Assembly (NCBI RefSeq): GCF_001426745.1
Contig: NZ_LMFI01000001.1
Span: 124,001 to 188,000 of the forward strand
Source of the DNA: Nocardioides sp. Root140
GTDB taxonomy: Bacteria; Actinomycetota; Actinomycetes; Propionibacteriales; Nocardioidaceae
Direction of reading: 5' to 3'
DNA: 64,000 nucleotides
Part shown: positions 1-11,627 of the stretch, one piece after another
How positions within the stretch are numbered: position 1 is the stretch's first letter
Layout of the letters: each line of letters begins with the position of its first letter
The notes under the pieces: model-generated
Database searches by the model: none
What the model was told of the DNA's origin: nothing
The model's input: only the letters and a program-made list of their open reading frames with translations
Position numbers and translations under genes: made by a program

Positions 1-338
1 GGGGAGTAGGGGAAGTAGGCCTCGCCCTCGGCGTAGCCCCAGATGTCGCCGGAGAAGCGGTAGTCGGCCAGCCAGTCGAGGGTGGGGCCGTCGACCACGT
101 GGCCCTCGCGCAGCACACCGAGGACGTGGTCGTCGAAGCGGAAGCGCTCGATCGCGTCGAGGGCCCGGCCGACCCCCGCGACCACGCCGTACCGGCGTCC
201 CTCGGGAAGCCGTCTCGGGAAGAGCTCGAACACGGAGCGGCGATCGGCCGTGCCCGCGGCCAGGGCGGCCTGGAGCATCGTGAGCTCGTAGTGGTCGGTC
301 AGCAGGGCGGTCGAAGAGGCGCCGGATGAGTCGGTCAC
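1..338 (-). CDS. pncB: Nicotinate phosphoribosyltransferase, N-terminal part (cut by window edge)
   Basis: Only the first ~112 codons lie in the window; the gene runs off the left edge. The translation contains [12 protein letters not shown] near the start, the typical N-terminal motif of nicotinate phosphoribosyltransferase, followed by [19 protein letters not shown]. The enzyme makes nicotinate mononucleotide from nicotinate and PRPP in NAD salvage. I chose the GTG at 336-338 (VTDSSGAS); an in-frame GTG nine bases upstream is also possible. It is divergent from clpS with only 26 bp between the start codons, the same pncB/clpS pairing known in mycobacteria and other actinobacteria. Confidence 0.85.
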   Translation of the reverse strand, partial: MTDSSGASSTALLTDHYELTMLQAALAAGTADRRSVFELFPRRLPEGRRYGVVAGVGRALDAIERFRFDDHVLGVLREGHVVDGPTLDWLADYRFSGDIWGYAEGEAYFPYS

Positions 339-364
339 GCAGGACACTGTGCCACGATGTAGCC

Positions 365-670
365 GTGTCAACAGCGAGCCCCGCACATGCGGATCCCGAC
401 GTCGAGGAGACGGTCACTCCCGACGAGATCACGTTCCTGGCCAAGCCGTGGGTGACGATCGTGTGGAACGACCCGGTCAACCTGATGTCCTACGTGACCT
501 ACGTGTTCGGCAAGTACTTCGGCTACGACCGGAAGAAGGCCGAGAAGCTCATGCTCGAGGTGCACGAGGACGGCCGGTCCGTGGTCTCGACCGGTACCCG
601 CGAAGAGATGGAGCGCGACGTGCAGGCCATGCACGAGTACGGCCTGTGGGCCACGATGGAGAAGGCATGA
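365..670 (+). CDS. clpS: ATP-dependent Clp protease adaptor ClpS
   Basis: 101 aa, the normal size for ClpS. ClpS delivers N-end-rule substrates to the ClpC/ClpA unfoldase in the cytoplasm. The core motif [15 protein letters not shown] is the conserved binding-pocket region (usual form ILLNDDYTPMEFV, in actinobacteria [11 protein letters not shown]), followed by the helix with [16 protein letters not shown]. An upstream ATG at 326 would add 13 residues unlike the family and overlap pncB, so GTG 365 is preferred. It overlaps the following gene by ATGA, so the two are translationally coupled. Confidence 0.93.
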   Translation: MSTASPAHADPDVEETVTPDEITFLAKPWVTIVWNDPVNLMSYVTYVFGKYFGYDRKKAEKLMLEVHEDGRSVVSTGTREEMERDVQAMHEYGLWATMEKA

Positions 671-1251
671 GCGGGTTCGCCCGGCACCGCAAGAGCCGCA
701 GCATCATCGCCAACTTCACCGGGTTCGAGGCGGAGCTGTTGCGCTCGCTGGCTGCCCAGCTCGTCGAGCTGCTGCGCAACGAGGCCGCCGTACCCTCCGA
801 GACGACGGACCCGTTCGAGGCGATGATGGACTTCTCCGGCCCGACGAACGAGCCCGAGGACCCGGTGCTGGCCAGGTTGTTCCCGTCGGCGTACGCCGAG
901 GACGAGGAGGCCTCCGCCGAGTTCCGCCGGTTCACCGAGGGGGCCCTGCGTGACGGCAAGTCGGCGGCCGCGATCGCGATCATCGACGGCCTCGAGGAGG
1001 CCGGCCTGCCCCAGGAGCTGACCGAGGACGGCCTGCACTTCGACGTCGAGCTCGACGAGCCGACCGCCGAGACGTGGATGCGCTCGTTCACCGACCTGCG
1101 GCTCGCGTTGGCCACCCGTCTCGGTGTCGAGGACGGCGACGAGGCCTACTGGCACAGCCTCCCCGACGACGATCCCGAGGCGCAGGCCCACGACATCTAC
1201 GAGTGGGTCGGCTATCTGCAGGAGACCCTGGTCGAAGCCCTGATGGACTGA
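667..1251 (+). CDS. DUF2017 family protein
   Basis: 194 aa. Recognised as the DUF2017 protein that follows clpS in many actinobacteria (Rv1332 position in M. tuberculosis). It is acidic, soluble and mostly helical, with no signal peptide or membrane segment. The start is fixed by the ATGA overlap with clpS. The family has no established biochemical role; the fixed pairing with ClpS suggests a part in regulated proteolysis, but this is inference. It converges on gdhA across a 22-bp tandem repeat. Confidence 0.85.
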   Translation: MSGFARHRKSRSIIANFTGFEAELLRSLAAQLVELLRNEAAVPSETTDPFEAMMDFSGPTNEPEDPVLARLFPSAYAEDEEASAEFRRFTEGALRDGKSAAAIAIIDGLEEAGLPQELTEDGLHFDVELDEPTAETWMRSFTDLRLALATRLGVEDGDEAYWHSLPDDDPEAQAHDIYEWVGYLQETLVEALMD

Positions 1252-1255
1252 CCGG

Positions 1256-1341
1256 GCGTCAAGAATTCCCGGTTCGCGCATCAAGAACACGCGGTTCGCG
1301 CATCAAGGACACACGGTTCGCGCATCAAGAACACGCGGTTC
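1256..1341. repeat. 22-bp tandem repeat (about four units) between convergent genes
   Basis: Units at 1256-1275 (20 bp, degenerate), 1276-1297, 1298-1319 and 1320-1341. The second and fourth are identical; the third differs at two positions. On the minus strand each unit contains GAACCGCGTGTTCTTGATGC. It fills almost all the space between the DUF2017 stop and the gdhA stop. Two related units occur at 26484-26527, also between convergent genes, so this is a dispersed repeat family. Confidence 0.85.
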
Positions 1342-1342
1342 G

Positions 1343-2701
<1,359 letters not shown>

Positions 2702-2772
2702 CGTGGCGTTGTGAGGTTGTGAGGTCGCGTCTCAGGGCCGGGCTCCGGTCGAGGCGGCTTCGCCGCTTCACC

Positions 2773-2778
2773 TACCCT
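2773..2778 (+). promoter_or_regulatory. -10 box of the mec-cysO-cysM operon (leaderless type)
   Basis: TACCCT seven bases before the mec GTG. No ribosome binding site lies between it and the start codon, consistent with a leaderless transcript. Confidence 0.5.
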
Positions 2779-2785
2779 TGGGACC

Positions 2786-3226
2786 GTGTTGACCATTGAC
2801 CAGGCGACGTACGACGCGATCGTCGCGCACGCGAAGCGGGACCACCCTGACGAGGCCTGCGGCATCGTCGCCGGGCCCGAGGGCAGTGACCGTCCCGTGC
2901 GGTTCATCGAGATGGTCAACGCCGCGGGCAGTCCGACGTTCTACGAGTTCGACTCCACCGAGCTTCTCGCGCTCTACAAGGAGATGTGGGACAACGACGA
3001 GGAACCCGTCGTCGTCTACCACTCGCACACCGCCACCGAGGCCTACCCGAGCCGCACCGACATCGGGCTGGCGAGTGAGCCGAACGCCCACTACGTGCTC
3101 GTGTCGACACGCGAGCACGGGAATAACGACGGTCCCGTGGAGTTCAGGTCCTACAGAATCATCGACGGTGAGGTGACCGAAGAAGAGGTCACCGTCACCA
3201 CCACCGAAACAAGGCATCCCGCCTGA
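2786..3226 (+). CDS. mec: Mec-type JAMM/MPN+ metalloprotease (CysO-cysteine peptidase)
   Basis: 146 aa. The zinc site is plain: HSHTATEAYPSRTD, the H-x-H-x10-D signature of JAMM proteases, with the upstream glutamate in HPDEACGIVAGP. In M. tuberculosis, Mec cleaves cysteine from the C-terminus of the sulfur carrier CysO. The two genes behind it encode CysO and CysM, so the same role is strongly implied here. GTG 2786 is chosen because the -10 box TACCCT is seven bases upstream and the protein aligns from its first residues (VLTIDQATYDAIVAHAKRDH). Confidence 0.93.
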   Translation: MLTIDQATYDAIVAHAKRDHPDEACGIVAGPEGSDRPVRFIEMVNAAGSPTFYEFDSTELLALYKEMWDNDEEPVVVYHSHTATEAYPSRTDIGLASEPNAHYVLVSTREHGNNDGPVEFRSYRIIDGEVTEEEVTVTTTETRHPA

Positions 3227-3242
3227 TGAGGAGACTTGGCTG

Positions 3243-4462
<1,220 letters not shown>

Positions 4463-4506
4463 GCGGTCGACGGGTGCAGAATTCGACCTGACCACCCGGA
4501 CACCGA

Positions 4507-7500
4507 GTGAGCGAGGTGCGGAACGTGTCGAGCGACGTCGGCCACGGACACGGGCACGGGCACAGCCACGCCGCGATGTGCGGCGGGCTCGACCACTCCG
4601 CCGGCGACTACACGCCGCAACAGCAGGCCGACCTCGACCTGGTCCTCGCCTTCAACCGGCGCATGGCCGACGCGATCAAGGCCAGCCTCGACACCCTCGA
4701 GACCGAGCGGTACCTCGACCCCGACCCGCTGCGCTACATGTGGGTCGACGAAGGGCAGGGACAGATCCCGAGGGTCATCGCCAAGGCGGGCGAGCTGCTG
4801 GCCAGTGCGCCGCAGATCACGGGGCACACCCGCCACGAGGTCGACGTCGTCGAGGGTTCACGACATGCCGCCCGTCCGACGCTCGCGACCGGAGCGGACG
4901 GCGCCAGCCTCACCGCCTGGATCGAGTGGATCCCCGACCGGGGTGACATCGTGCGCACCGTCTTCCGACAGGCCGGCGGTGGGACCCGTGAGGATGTCGT
5001 GTCCGCCGGGATCGTCGACGTCTTCCGGCCCACCGCAGTCATCGCGGACGACGGCGCACCGTGGGTGTTCTACGGTGCACGGGTCGACGGCCTGGTCGGG
5101 GTCTGGGCAACCACCATGGTCGGCGGCTCCTGGACCGACCCGAGCCTGGTCAGCGGCGCCGAGCAGCCTGCGTTCAACCAGGAAGTGGTCACCGACTCGC
5201 TCGGTCGGCTGCACCTGGTCTGGCAGGGCCGCAACGAGGACCGGTTCGGCATCTTCCACCGCACCCTCGAGAGCGGGTCCTGGTCGCCCGTCGATCTCGT
5301 GACCGACGGGGTCACGGCCAACGTCTGGGACCCGACCGTCGCCGCGTTCGACGACGGGTCGACGGCCCATGGCTGGTCGGAGTACCGCGACGGCGCCTAC
5401 CGGGTCGTCGTACGGCGTCGTGACGCGGACGGGCGCCTCCACGAGACCGTCGATCTCACCTCCGGCGACGACTACGCCCTGCACCCGCACCTCGCGGTCA
5501 CTGCGGACCAGCAGCTGTGGTGCGCCTTCGACGTGATCACCGTCTCCGGGCACGGGGGCAGCGGACCGACCAGGCTCCGGCCGGTCGACACACTGGACAG
5601 CCACCCCGGTCAGCTCGACGGCATGCGGGAACCCGGCGACAGCGTCCCGCCCGAGCTGCTGCCGGAGGTGGCCGCCTCGATCCGGGTCGTCAACGTCGCC
5701 GACGACGGGCTGCGCCAGCCACCCGGAGACCTCGCGCCCCGGCTCAACGTCGTTCCTGCGGGACTCCCGCGGCTCGTGCCGACCGATGACGGCGGCCTCA
5801 CCGTGTGCTACCGGATCCACCGCCAGCTGCCCCTGATGACCTACTACTGGGAGGTTGCCAGCCAGGCCCTCACCGCCGTGGGTTGGTCGGTGCCCTCCAC
5901 GCTCAACGACACCGACGGGCCGCTCGAAGAGGTCAGCGTCGCCGCCGTACCCGGCGGCGCGGTCATGGTCGCCCAGACCGACGCCCGGCTCGAGCGTGCG
6001 CTGCAGTGGACCGAAGGGTTCGGCGGCCGCGAATGCCCCTACCTGCTCGAGCACCACGGCTCGGTGATCTGGCACGGCATCCACGGGCTCGGCACGGTGG
6101 TCACCGCCCAGCTGGCCGCGGGCGGCCCGGTGCCGACCGCGGAGCGGCTCGCCGAGCTGGTGCCGGTCCGGCAGGTGCTCGTGGAGGACCTCCGCACCGA
6201 AGCGAGGCGCTGGGTCTCCGGGGTGCCGAAGGAGCGATACGTCACCTCGGTCGGCGACCGCGAGCTCACGCTCTACTGGGGTGACCTGCATCGGCACTCG
6301 TTGGTGAGCCGCTGCACCGCCGGCGACGAACCCTCGCTGGAGGACTTCTACCGCTACGCGTGGGACGTCTGCGACTACGACTTCTGGGCGGTGACCGACC
6401 ACTCCGAGAACTCCAGCGACTACCAGTGGTGGTCGATCCAGAAGATCGCCGACCTGTTCCACATCCCCGGCCGATTCGTCCCGCTCTACGGCTTCGAGTG
6501 GACGTCGGCCGACTCGGGCCACCAAAACGTCATCTTCGGTGACGTCGAGCGGGGCGCACCGATCTTCTCCGCCTTCGCCGACGGCACCACCGACCCCGAC
6601 GGGCTGTGGGCGGCGTTGGCAGAGCACCCGGAGTTCCCGGCGATCACGATTCCGCACCATCCCGGCGCGGCGATGGTCAACAACGACTGGGACTACCACG
6701 ACCCGCGGTTCAGTCGGCTCGTCGAGGTCTTCCAGGCCTGCCGCGGCAACTACGAGTCCGACGGCTGCTTCCGTCAGTACGCCGACGGCACCCGTCAGGG
6801 CACCTTCGCGCTCGACGGCCTCAAGCGTGGCCACAAGTTCGGTCTGATCGCCTCCTCCGACCACGGCCACGGCGCCAGCTATGTCGGGGCCTTCTCCGGT
6901 TCGCTCCAGCGGGCCGACGTCTTCGAGGCGCTGCACGAGCGGCGTACCTTCGCGGCCACCACCCGCGACGTCCTCCTCGACGTCCGTATGGGTGAGACCT
7001 TCATGGGGGAGGAGGCGCCGGCCGGGGCCGAGCGCACCTTCACCATCCACGCCGAGGGCTACACCGATCTGGCCCGGATCGACATCATCCGCAACGGCGA
7101 GGTGGTCCATCAGGTCACACCAGACCTCGGTCTCCCCGACGGTTGGTTGACCGTCCCGCTCCGCGTGGAATGGGGTGGCGCCGACGTCACCACGACCTGG
7201 AGCGGCTCGGTGCAGGTCACCGACGGCGCCGTCGTCCAGACCTCGCACGTGGGTCCGGAGGTGACCGCGGTGACCGACACGAGCCTTCACTGGGAGGCCG
7301 AGACCCGCAGCTTCGGGGAGCCGTACGGCGCCCAGCGTGGCGGTGTCGAGGTCACCTTCGTGGGGCCGCCGACCGCCGTGATCCGCCTCGGCGTCCAGGG
7401 TCGCGGAGCGACGGTCGAGCTGGCGGCACTGCACGCGACGCTGGCCGAAGGGCGAGCCTGGGAGGTTCCGGGAGGTCCGGGCCACCTGCGGCTGCAGCCA

Positions 7501-7647
7501 GGCGTCGGTGGGTTGGCCTCGCTCGGTGCCCGCGAGGCCGACCTGACCTGGACCGACGACTTCGCGGACGATGCCTTCTACTACACGCGCGTCTTCCAGA
7601 CCGACGGGGAGATGGCCTGGTCCTCGCCGATCTGGGCGTTGTCCTAG
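4507..7647 (+). CDS. Large protein with His-rich N-terminus, propeller-like repeats and a PHP/DUF3604-like domain
   Basis: 1046 aa, no signal peptide. The N-terminus has a histidine run (GHGHGHGHSH) that could bind metal. Residues ~115-320 carry repeated blocks such as PAFNQEVVTDSLGRLHLVW and WDPTVAAFDDGSTAHGWSEY, resembling sialidase/BNR-type beta-propeller blades. From ~590 comes a PHP-like metal centre: LYWGDLHRHS, DFWAVTDHSENSSDY, YGFEWTSADSGHQNVIFG, TIPHHPG and ASSDHGHG; this fits the DUF3604 group. The C-terminal ~200 residues look like beta-sandwich. The substrate is unknown; a metal-dependent hydrolase is likely. Starts at GTG 4516 or 4525 are also possible. It occupies the place of the rhomboid gene between cysM and murI in mycobacteria and ends in a 4-bp overlap with the convergent gene. 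Confidence 0.75.
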   Translation: MSEVRNVSSDVGHGHGHGHSHAAMCGGLDHSAGDYTPQQQADLDLVLAFNRRMADAIKASLDTLETERYLDPDPLRYMWVDEGQGQIPRVIAKAGELLASAPQITGHTRHEVDVVEGSRHAARPTLATGADGASLTAWIEWIPDRGDIVRTVFRQAGGGTREDVVSAGIVDVFRPTAVIADDGAPWVFYGARVDGLVGVWATTMVGGSWTDPSLVSGAEQPAFNQEVVTDSLGRLHLVWQGRNEDRFGIFHRTLESGSWSPVDLVTDGVTANVWDPTVAAFDDGSTAHGWSEYRDGAYRVVVRRRDADGRLHETVDLTSGDDYALHPHLAVTADQQLWCAFDVITVSGHGGSGPTRLRPVDTLDSHPGQLDGMREPGDSVPPELLPEVAASIRVVNVADDGLRQPPGDLAPRLNVVPAGLPRLVPTDDGGLTVCYRIHRQLPLMTYYWEVASQALTAVGWSVPSTLNDTDGPLEEVSVAAVPGGAVMVAQTDARLERALQWTEGFGGRECPYLLEHHGSVIWHGIHGLGTVVTAQLAAGGPVPTAERLAELVPVRQVLVEDLRTEARRWVSGVPKERYVTSVGDRELTLYWGDLHRHSLVSRCTAGDEPSLEDFYRYAWDVCDYDFWAVTDHSENSSDYQWWSIQKIADLFHIPGRFVPLYGFEWTSADSGHQNVIFGDVERGAPIFSAFADGTTDPDGLWAALAEHPEFPAITIPHHPGAAMVNNDWDYHDPRFSRLVEVFQACRGNYESDGCFRQYADGTRQGTFALDGLKRGHKFGLIASSDHGHGASYVGAFSGSLQRADVFEALHERRTFAATTRDVLLDVRMGETFMGEEAPAGAERTFTIHAEGYTDLARIDIIRNGEVVHQVTPDLGLPDGWLTVPLRVEWGGADVTTTWSGSVQVTDGAVVQTSHVGPEVTAVTDTSLHWEAETRSFGEPYGAQRGGVEVTFVGPPTAVIRLGVQGRGATVELAALHATLAEGRAWEVPGGPGHLRLQPGVGGLASLGAREADLTWTDDFADDAFYYTRVFQTDGEMAWSSPIWALS

Positions 7648-8720
7648 CGCGTGAGCAGGGCCTGGTCGAAGTTGAGCTCGCTGCCGGGTACCGGGCCGAG
7701 GTCGACCAGGCTGGTCGACAGGTTGGCCACGTCAGCGTTGCGGATCGGCTGCTTGGCGGCGGCGTACGTCGGTCGCGCGAAGCCGGGAGTGGCGAACGCC
7801 CGGTTCAGGTCGTAGAGCCGGGCGCCCCGCTTCACGCCGGCGCCCCAGACCACGAACGGCACCCGGTAGTTCGCGAACGACCTGATGTCGCTGTGCCCGT
7901 TGGGGCCCTCGCCACCGTGGTCGGCGGTGAGCACCACGGTGAGGTGCTCGAGCAGCTTCGGGTGGGTGTTGACCGTGTGGATGAGCTCGCCCAGGCGCTG
8001 GTCGGTGGCCTTGACCGCCTGCATGTAGGCGGGGGACATGAAGCCCTTCGCGTGGCCGACGTCGTCGGGGCGGGAGAGATGCAGGAACGTGAAGGCGCGC
8101 GGGTGCGCGACCAGGTCGGCACGCACCGACCGCACCAGCTCACGGTTGTCGAGGTTGACGGTGAACCGGTCGACGGCACCCGGCCACGACCGCTTGAAGA
8201 TCGCGAACTTCTGCTTCGACGCGAACAGGGCGGTGCTGAGGTCGTGGTTGTGGAACACGCTGAACACCGACGCGACCGGGTGGCCGGCGGCCTGCTGGAC
8301 GGTGCGGTGGTTGTCGTCGTTGAAGTCGACGCCGTGACCGCCACTCGACCGCGAGACGCGCCGTCCGGTGATCATGCCGGTGTGGTTCGGCAGGGTGAGC
8401 GTGCGCTCGAACTCGGTGCGCGCGTTGCTGGTCGCGGCGCCGTTCTCCATCATGCGGTGGAAGTTCGGCGTACCGGCCTTGCCCAACGTGTCGAGGGCCT
8501 CGGCGTTCAGGCCGTCGACGGAGATGGCCAGCACGTAGTGCGTGGGGTTGGTGGCGCGCCCGGCGGCGGCCCTCTGGGGCGCCTGGCGCAGCGCGATGGA
8601 GTCCCCGGAGTCGGCCGATCCGTTCGATCCGGCCGACTCGTGACCGGCACAGGCGGCCGTCGGGAGGAGCAGGAGCAGGGTCGTCGCAAGGGCGGTGCGG
8701 GCGTTCCGAGAGAAGAGCAC
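7644..8720 (-). CDS. Secreted lipoprotein of the alkaline phosphatase / nucleotide pyrophosphatase superfamily
   Basis: 358 aa. Residues ~1-24 form a lipoprotein signal peptide with a lipobox-like LPTAACAG. The mature part has superfamily metal motifs: LAISVDGLNAEALDTLGKAGTPNFHRMMENGA near the N-terminus, a TLTLPNHTGMITGRR segment with the expected nucleophile region, and VVLTADHGGEGPNGHSD as the distal metal site. It probably hydrolyses a phosphomonoester or phosphodiester outside the membrane; the substrate cannot be told. GTG 8720 follows a TAGGGT -10 box by six bases. It converges on the preceding gene with overlapping stops (CTAG). Confidence 0.82.
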   Translation of the reverse strand: MLFSRNARTALATTLLLLLPTAACAGHESAGSNGSADSGDSIALRQAPQRAAAGRATNPTHYVLAISVDGLNAEALDTLGKAGTPNFHRMMENGAATSNARTEFERTLTLPNHTGMITGRRVSRSSGGHGVDFNDDNHRTVQQAAGHPVASVFSVFHNHDLSTALFASKQKFAIFKRSWPGAVDRFTVNLDNRELVRSVRADLVAHPRAFTFLHLSRPDDVGHAKGFMSPAYMQAVKATDQRLGELIHTVNTHPKLLEHLTVVLTADHGGEGPNGHSDIRSFANYRVPFVVWGAGVKRGARLYDLNRAFATPGFARPTYAAAKQPIRNADVANLSTSLVDLGPVPGSELNFDQALLTR

Positions 8721-8726
8721 GCCACG

Positions 8727-8732
8727 ACCCTA
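8727..8732 (-). promoter_or_regulatory. -10 box of the phosphatase-like lipoprotein gene
   Basis: TAGGGT on the minus strand, six bases before the GTG start at 8720; leaderless arrangement. Confidence 0.5.
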
Positions 8733-8799
8733 ACCCCCACGTGACCCGCGCCATTGGTGATGTGGATCGCCATTGGCAGCAATCGTCGGGGGATCCGTC

Positions 8800-8805
8800 T
8801 AGATT
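8800..8805 (+). promoter_or_regulatory. -10 box of murI
   Basis: TAGATT eight bases before ATG 8814, the chosen murI start. No ribosome binding site lies between. The in-frame ATG at 8754 lies upstream of this box and would add 20 residues unlike MurI. Confidence 0.5.
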
Positions 8806-8813
8806 GTTCGATC

Positions 8814-9614
8814 ATGGTGGAGCGACCCATAGGCATCTTCGACTCGGGCTTCGGCGGACTGACCGTTGCCCGCTCAGTGATCGACCAGTTGCCCCACGAA
8901 TCGATCCTGTACGTCGGCGACACCGCACGCCAGCCCTACGGTCCCAAGCCGATCGGCGAGGTCCGCGAGTATGCGCTCGAATGCCTCGACCACCTCGTCG
9001 ACCAGGGCGTGAAGGCACTGGTCATCGCCTGCAACAGCGCCAGCGCCGCGATGCTCCGCGACGCCCGCGAGCGCTACGACGTTCCCGTGGTCGAGGTGAT
9101 CTACCCGGCCGCCCGCCGTGCCGTGGCGGCCAGCCGCACCGGCCGGATCGGCGTGATCTGCACCCGCGCCACGGCCGACTCGCTGGCCTACGACGACGCG
9201 TTCGCCGCCGCACCGCACGTCGAGCTGTTCACCCGCGCATGCCCGCAGTTCGTCGACTTCGTCGAGCAGGGCATCACCGCCGGCGACGACCTGATCTCTC
9301 ACGCCCACGACTACCTCGACCCGCTGGTCTCCGAGGGCATCGACACGTTGATCCTCGGCTGCACCCACTACCCACTGCTCACCGGCGTCATCTCCTACGT
9401 GATGGGCGACCAGGTCACCCTGGTCAGCAGCGCCGAGGAGTGCGCAAAGGACGTCTACAAGCTGCTGGTCCGCAACAACCTGGTGCGCGCCTCGGGCGAG
9501 CCGACGTACCGCTTCGTGACCACCGGCAACCCCGGCGACTTCGAGACGATCGGTCGCCGGTTCCTCGGCCCGGAGCTGCACGTGGCCAGCCAGTTCGTGG
9601 GGGTGCGCGGATGA
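8814..9614 (+). CDS. murI: Glutamate racemase
   Basis: 266 aa, normal MurI length. It makes D-glutamate for peptidoglycan. The N-terminal [17 protein letters not shown] is diagnostic. The two catalytic cysteines are visible: C73 in CNSASAAML and C183 in LGCTHYPLL. Start chosen at ATG 8814 ([12 protein letters not shown]) because it directly precedes the family N-terminus and follows a -10 box. Overlaps the next gene by ATGA, the same pairing as Rv1338-Rv1339. Confidence 0.96.
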   Translation: MVERPIGIFDSGFGGLTVARSVIDQLPHESILYVGDTARQPYGPKPIGEVREYALECLDHLVDQGVKALVIACNSASAAMLRDARERYDVPVVEVIYPAARRAVAASRTGRIGVICTRATADSLAYDDAFAAAPHVELFTRACPQFVDFVEQGITAGDDLISHAHDYLDPLVSEGIDTLILGCTHYPLLTGVISYVMGDQVTLVSSAEECAKDVYKLLVRNNLVRASGEPTYRFVTTGNPGDFETIGRRFLGPELHVASQFVGVRG

Positions 9615-10369
9615 AGCTCACCGTCATCGGCTGCTCCGGCTCCTACCCGGGTCCTGACTCGCCGGCCAGCTGCTACCTGGTGGAAGAACAGTTCGAGGGT
9701 CGCACCTGGCGGATCCTGCTCGACCTCGGCAACGGCGCGCTCGGCGAGCTGCACAACCATGTCGACCCGCTGACCATCGACGCGGTCCTGCTCAGCCACC
9801 TGCACGCCGACCACTTCATGGACCTCTGCGGCTACTACGTGATGCGCAAGTACCACCCCCTCGGAGCCCAGCCGCAGATCCCGGTCTGGGGACCGGCCGG
9901 TACGGCGGACCGGCTGTCGGTCTCCTACGACCTGCCGCTCGACCCTGGCATGCACGAGGAGTTCGACTTCCGCGAGTACCCCACCACGTCTTTCGAGTTC
10001 GGGCCGTTCACCGTCCAGGCCGTGGAGGTCGTGCACCCGGTGCCGGCGTACTCCCTGCGCGTCACCAGCAACGACCGGCTGCTGGTCTACACCGGTGACT
10101 GCGGCCCGTGCGACGGACTCGACCGCGCCGCCGACGGTGCCGACCTGCTGCTCGCCGAGGCCGCGTTCTGCGACGGCGACGAGAACCCCGAGGACCTGCA
10201 CCTCACCGGGGTCGAGGTCGCCGAGCTCGCCCAGCGCGCCGGCGCCGCCCACCTCGTGCTCACCCACATCCCGCCGTGGCACGACAAGCAGATCGCGTAC
10301 GCCGAGGCGAAGTCGATCTGGGAGGGCCCGCTCGACCTGGCCCACACCGGCGCGACGTACGAGGTCTGA
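9611..10369 (+). CDS. Metallo-beta-lactamase-fold hydrolase, Rv1339-like (cyclic nucleotide phosphodiesterase candidate)
   Basis: 252 aa. The metal-binding motif [10 protein letters not shown] (HxHxDH) is present, with later ligands in [15 protein letters not shown] and LTHIPPW. The [18 protein letters not shown] opening is typical of this actinobacterial family. Its M. tuberculosis counterpart Rv1339, also directly behind murI, has been reported to be an atypical class II cAMP phosphodiesterase; by gene order this protein is a good candidate for that role. The alternative is an RNase Z-like hydrolase of unknown substrate. Confidence 0.85.
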   Translation: MKLTVIGCSGSYPGPDSPASCYLVEEQFEGRTWRILLDLGNGALGELHNHVDPLTIDAVLLSHLHADHFMDLCGYYVMRKYHPLGAQPQIPVWGPAGTADRLSVSYDLPLDPGMHEEFDFREYPTTSFEFGPFTVQAVEVVHPVPAYSLRVTSNDRLLVYTGDCGPCDGLDRAADGADLLLAEAAFCDGDENPEDLHLTGVEVAELAQRAGAAHLVLTHIPPWHDKQIAYAEAKSIWEGPLDLAHTGATYEV

Positions 10370-10408
10370 GCCGAACGACCGTCGCTCGCTGGCTGCGCGG
10401 CGCCGCCT

Positions 10409-10493
10409 GACCCGGATCGTGCACGTGCATGATCCGGGTCGCCCTTTCACCGGAATGCGTGTCACAACTCGACACCTGCATGATCGTGGTCGC
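10409..10493. repeat. 85-bp bipartite palindromic repeat, copy A
   Basis: Two inverted repeats joined by a short spacer. The left palindrome begins GACCCGGATCGTGCAC and folds on itself (10409-10440); the right half ends TGATCGTGGTCGC. Copies B (11628-11712) and C (24007-24091) have exactly the same length and most of the same bases. It lies 40 bp behind the Rv1339-like stop and could act as a transcription terminator; a short run CCCTTT follows the first hairpin. Confidence 0.9.
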
Positions 10494-10629
10494 TCGACGG
10501 ACGCGTGCCGTGCCCGTCCACCCGTGCACGCTCCAACCAGAGCGGCACCCGGCTGCCCGCCCGAAGGGCTGAGCACCGGCCCTGTGGATGACGCCGGCAG
10601 GGCACCTCGAATCGCGGCATGCTGCCGGG

Positions 10630-11592
10630 ATGAAATCGACGACTGGCACTGGCGCCGCGACCACGGCACCCGACTCCGACCTCGACACTCGTCGTCCCTT
10701 CACACGGGCGGACGCCCTCGCCGCGGGCATTTCCCCGCGCCAGTTGCGTGGCTCGCGCTTCCGGCGCATCTTCCGGTCGGTGCTCATCGACGCCTCGGTG
10801 GTGGTCACTCCCCACGTGCACGCCGAAGCCGCCTGGTGCGTGTTCGACCCCGAACAGTCGTTCCTCAGTCACACCTCGGCGGCCCGGATGCACGGCGTAC
10901 CCATCCCGACCCTGCCCGACGAACACGTCACCGTCCTGCATCCCGACCTGCGTCGACCACGGCCCGGGATCGTCTGCCACGTGGTCTCGCAGGCCAAGGT
11001 GATCGTGCGCGACGGCATCCGGATCTCCGCACACGCACAGATGTTCGTCGAACTCTCATCCCTGCTGCCACTCGTCGATCTGGTGGTCGTCGGCGACAAC
11101 CTGGTGCGCACTGGTCGGGTCACGCTGGCCGACCTGGTGAACTTCTGCGAGACCGCGCAGCTGCCGTACGCCGCCAAGGCACGTCACGCCGCCAGCCTCG
11201 TGCGCGAACGCGTGGACTCGCCGATGGAGACCCGTCTGCGCCTGCTGATCGTCCTGGCCGGACTGCCCGAGCCGCAGGTCAACCTGTCGCTGCGCACGGT
11301 CGACCGTGAGGTGGTGCGGCGCTACGACCTCAGCTATCCGGAGGTGCGGGTGATCATAGAGTACGACGGGCGCCACCACATCGAGCGCATCGACCAGTGG
11401 GAGGCAGACCTCGAGCGGCGCGAGGCGATCGACGACGACCAGTGGCGCATCCTGGTGGTCGTGGCCGCCGACATCTTCAAGCGGCCGGAGCGCACCCTGG
11501 GACGCGTCGTCCGGCTGCTGCACTCACGCCGGCTGCCGGGCCTGCCGCGCCGGCTCTCCGACGGCTGGCGCCCACACTTCCCCGGACGCTGA
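10630..11592 (+). CDS. AbiEi-antitoxin-like N-terminus fused to a DUF559 nuclease-like domain
   Basis: About 320 aa. Residues ~20-85 (RRPFTRADALAAGISPRQL...SHTSAARMHG) resemble the winged-helix, AbiEi-type domain often found in actinobacteria. The C-terminal ~90 residues match the DUF559 pattern related to Vsr/PD-(D/E)xK folds: VIIEYDGRHHIERIDQWEADLERREAIDDDQWRIL, with E-Y-D-G, a histidine and a conserved D-x-x-R; shown here in part as EYDGRHH and ADLERREAI. No partner toxin or methylase is adjacent. The gene is bracketed by two copies of the 85-bp repeat. An alternative start is ATG 10588. The function is unknown; DNA binding or cleavage is inferred from the fold. Confidence 0.75.
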   Translation: MKSTTGTGAATTAPDSDLDTRRPFTRADALAAGISPRQLRGSRFRRIFRSVLIDASVVVTPHVHAEAAWCVFDPEQSFLSHTSAARMHGVPIPTLPDEHVTVLHPDLRRPRPGIVCHVVSQAKVIVRDGIRISAHAQMFVELSSLLPLVDLVVVGDNLVRTGRVTLADLVNFCETAQLPYAAKARHAASLVRERVDSPMETRLRLLIVLAGLPEPQVNLSLRTVDREVVRRYDLSYPEVRVIIEYDGRHHIERIDQWEADLERREAIDDDQWRILVVVAADIFKRPERTLGRVVRLLHSRRLPGLPRRLSDGWRPHFPGR

Positions 11593-11627
11593 GACCTGCG
11601 TGACGACCGCCGGCCTCGCGGGCGCGC

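Noticed and set aside
1256..1341. CRISPR array
   Set aside because: The 22-bp units are directly joined without spacers, and no cas gene is near; it is a tandem repeat.
4858..7485. 875-aa open frame on the minus strand
   Set aside because: It is antisense to the PHP-like gene, is rich in Arg, Gly, Asp and Val as expected for a shadow frame in GC-rich DNA, and has no recognisable domain.
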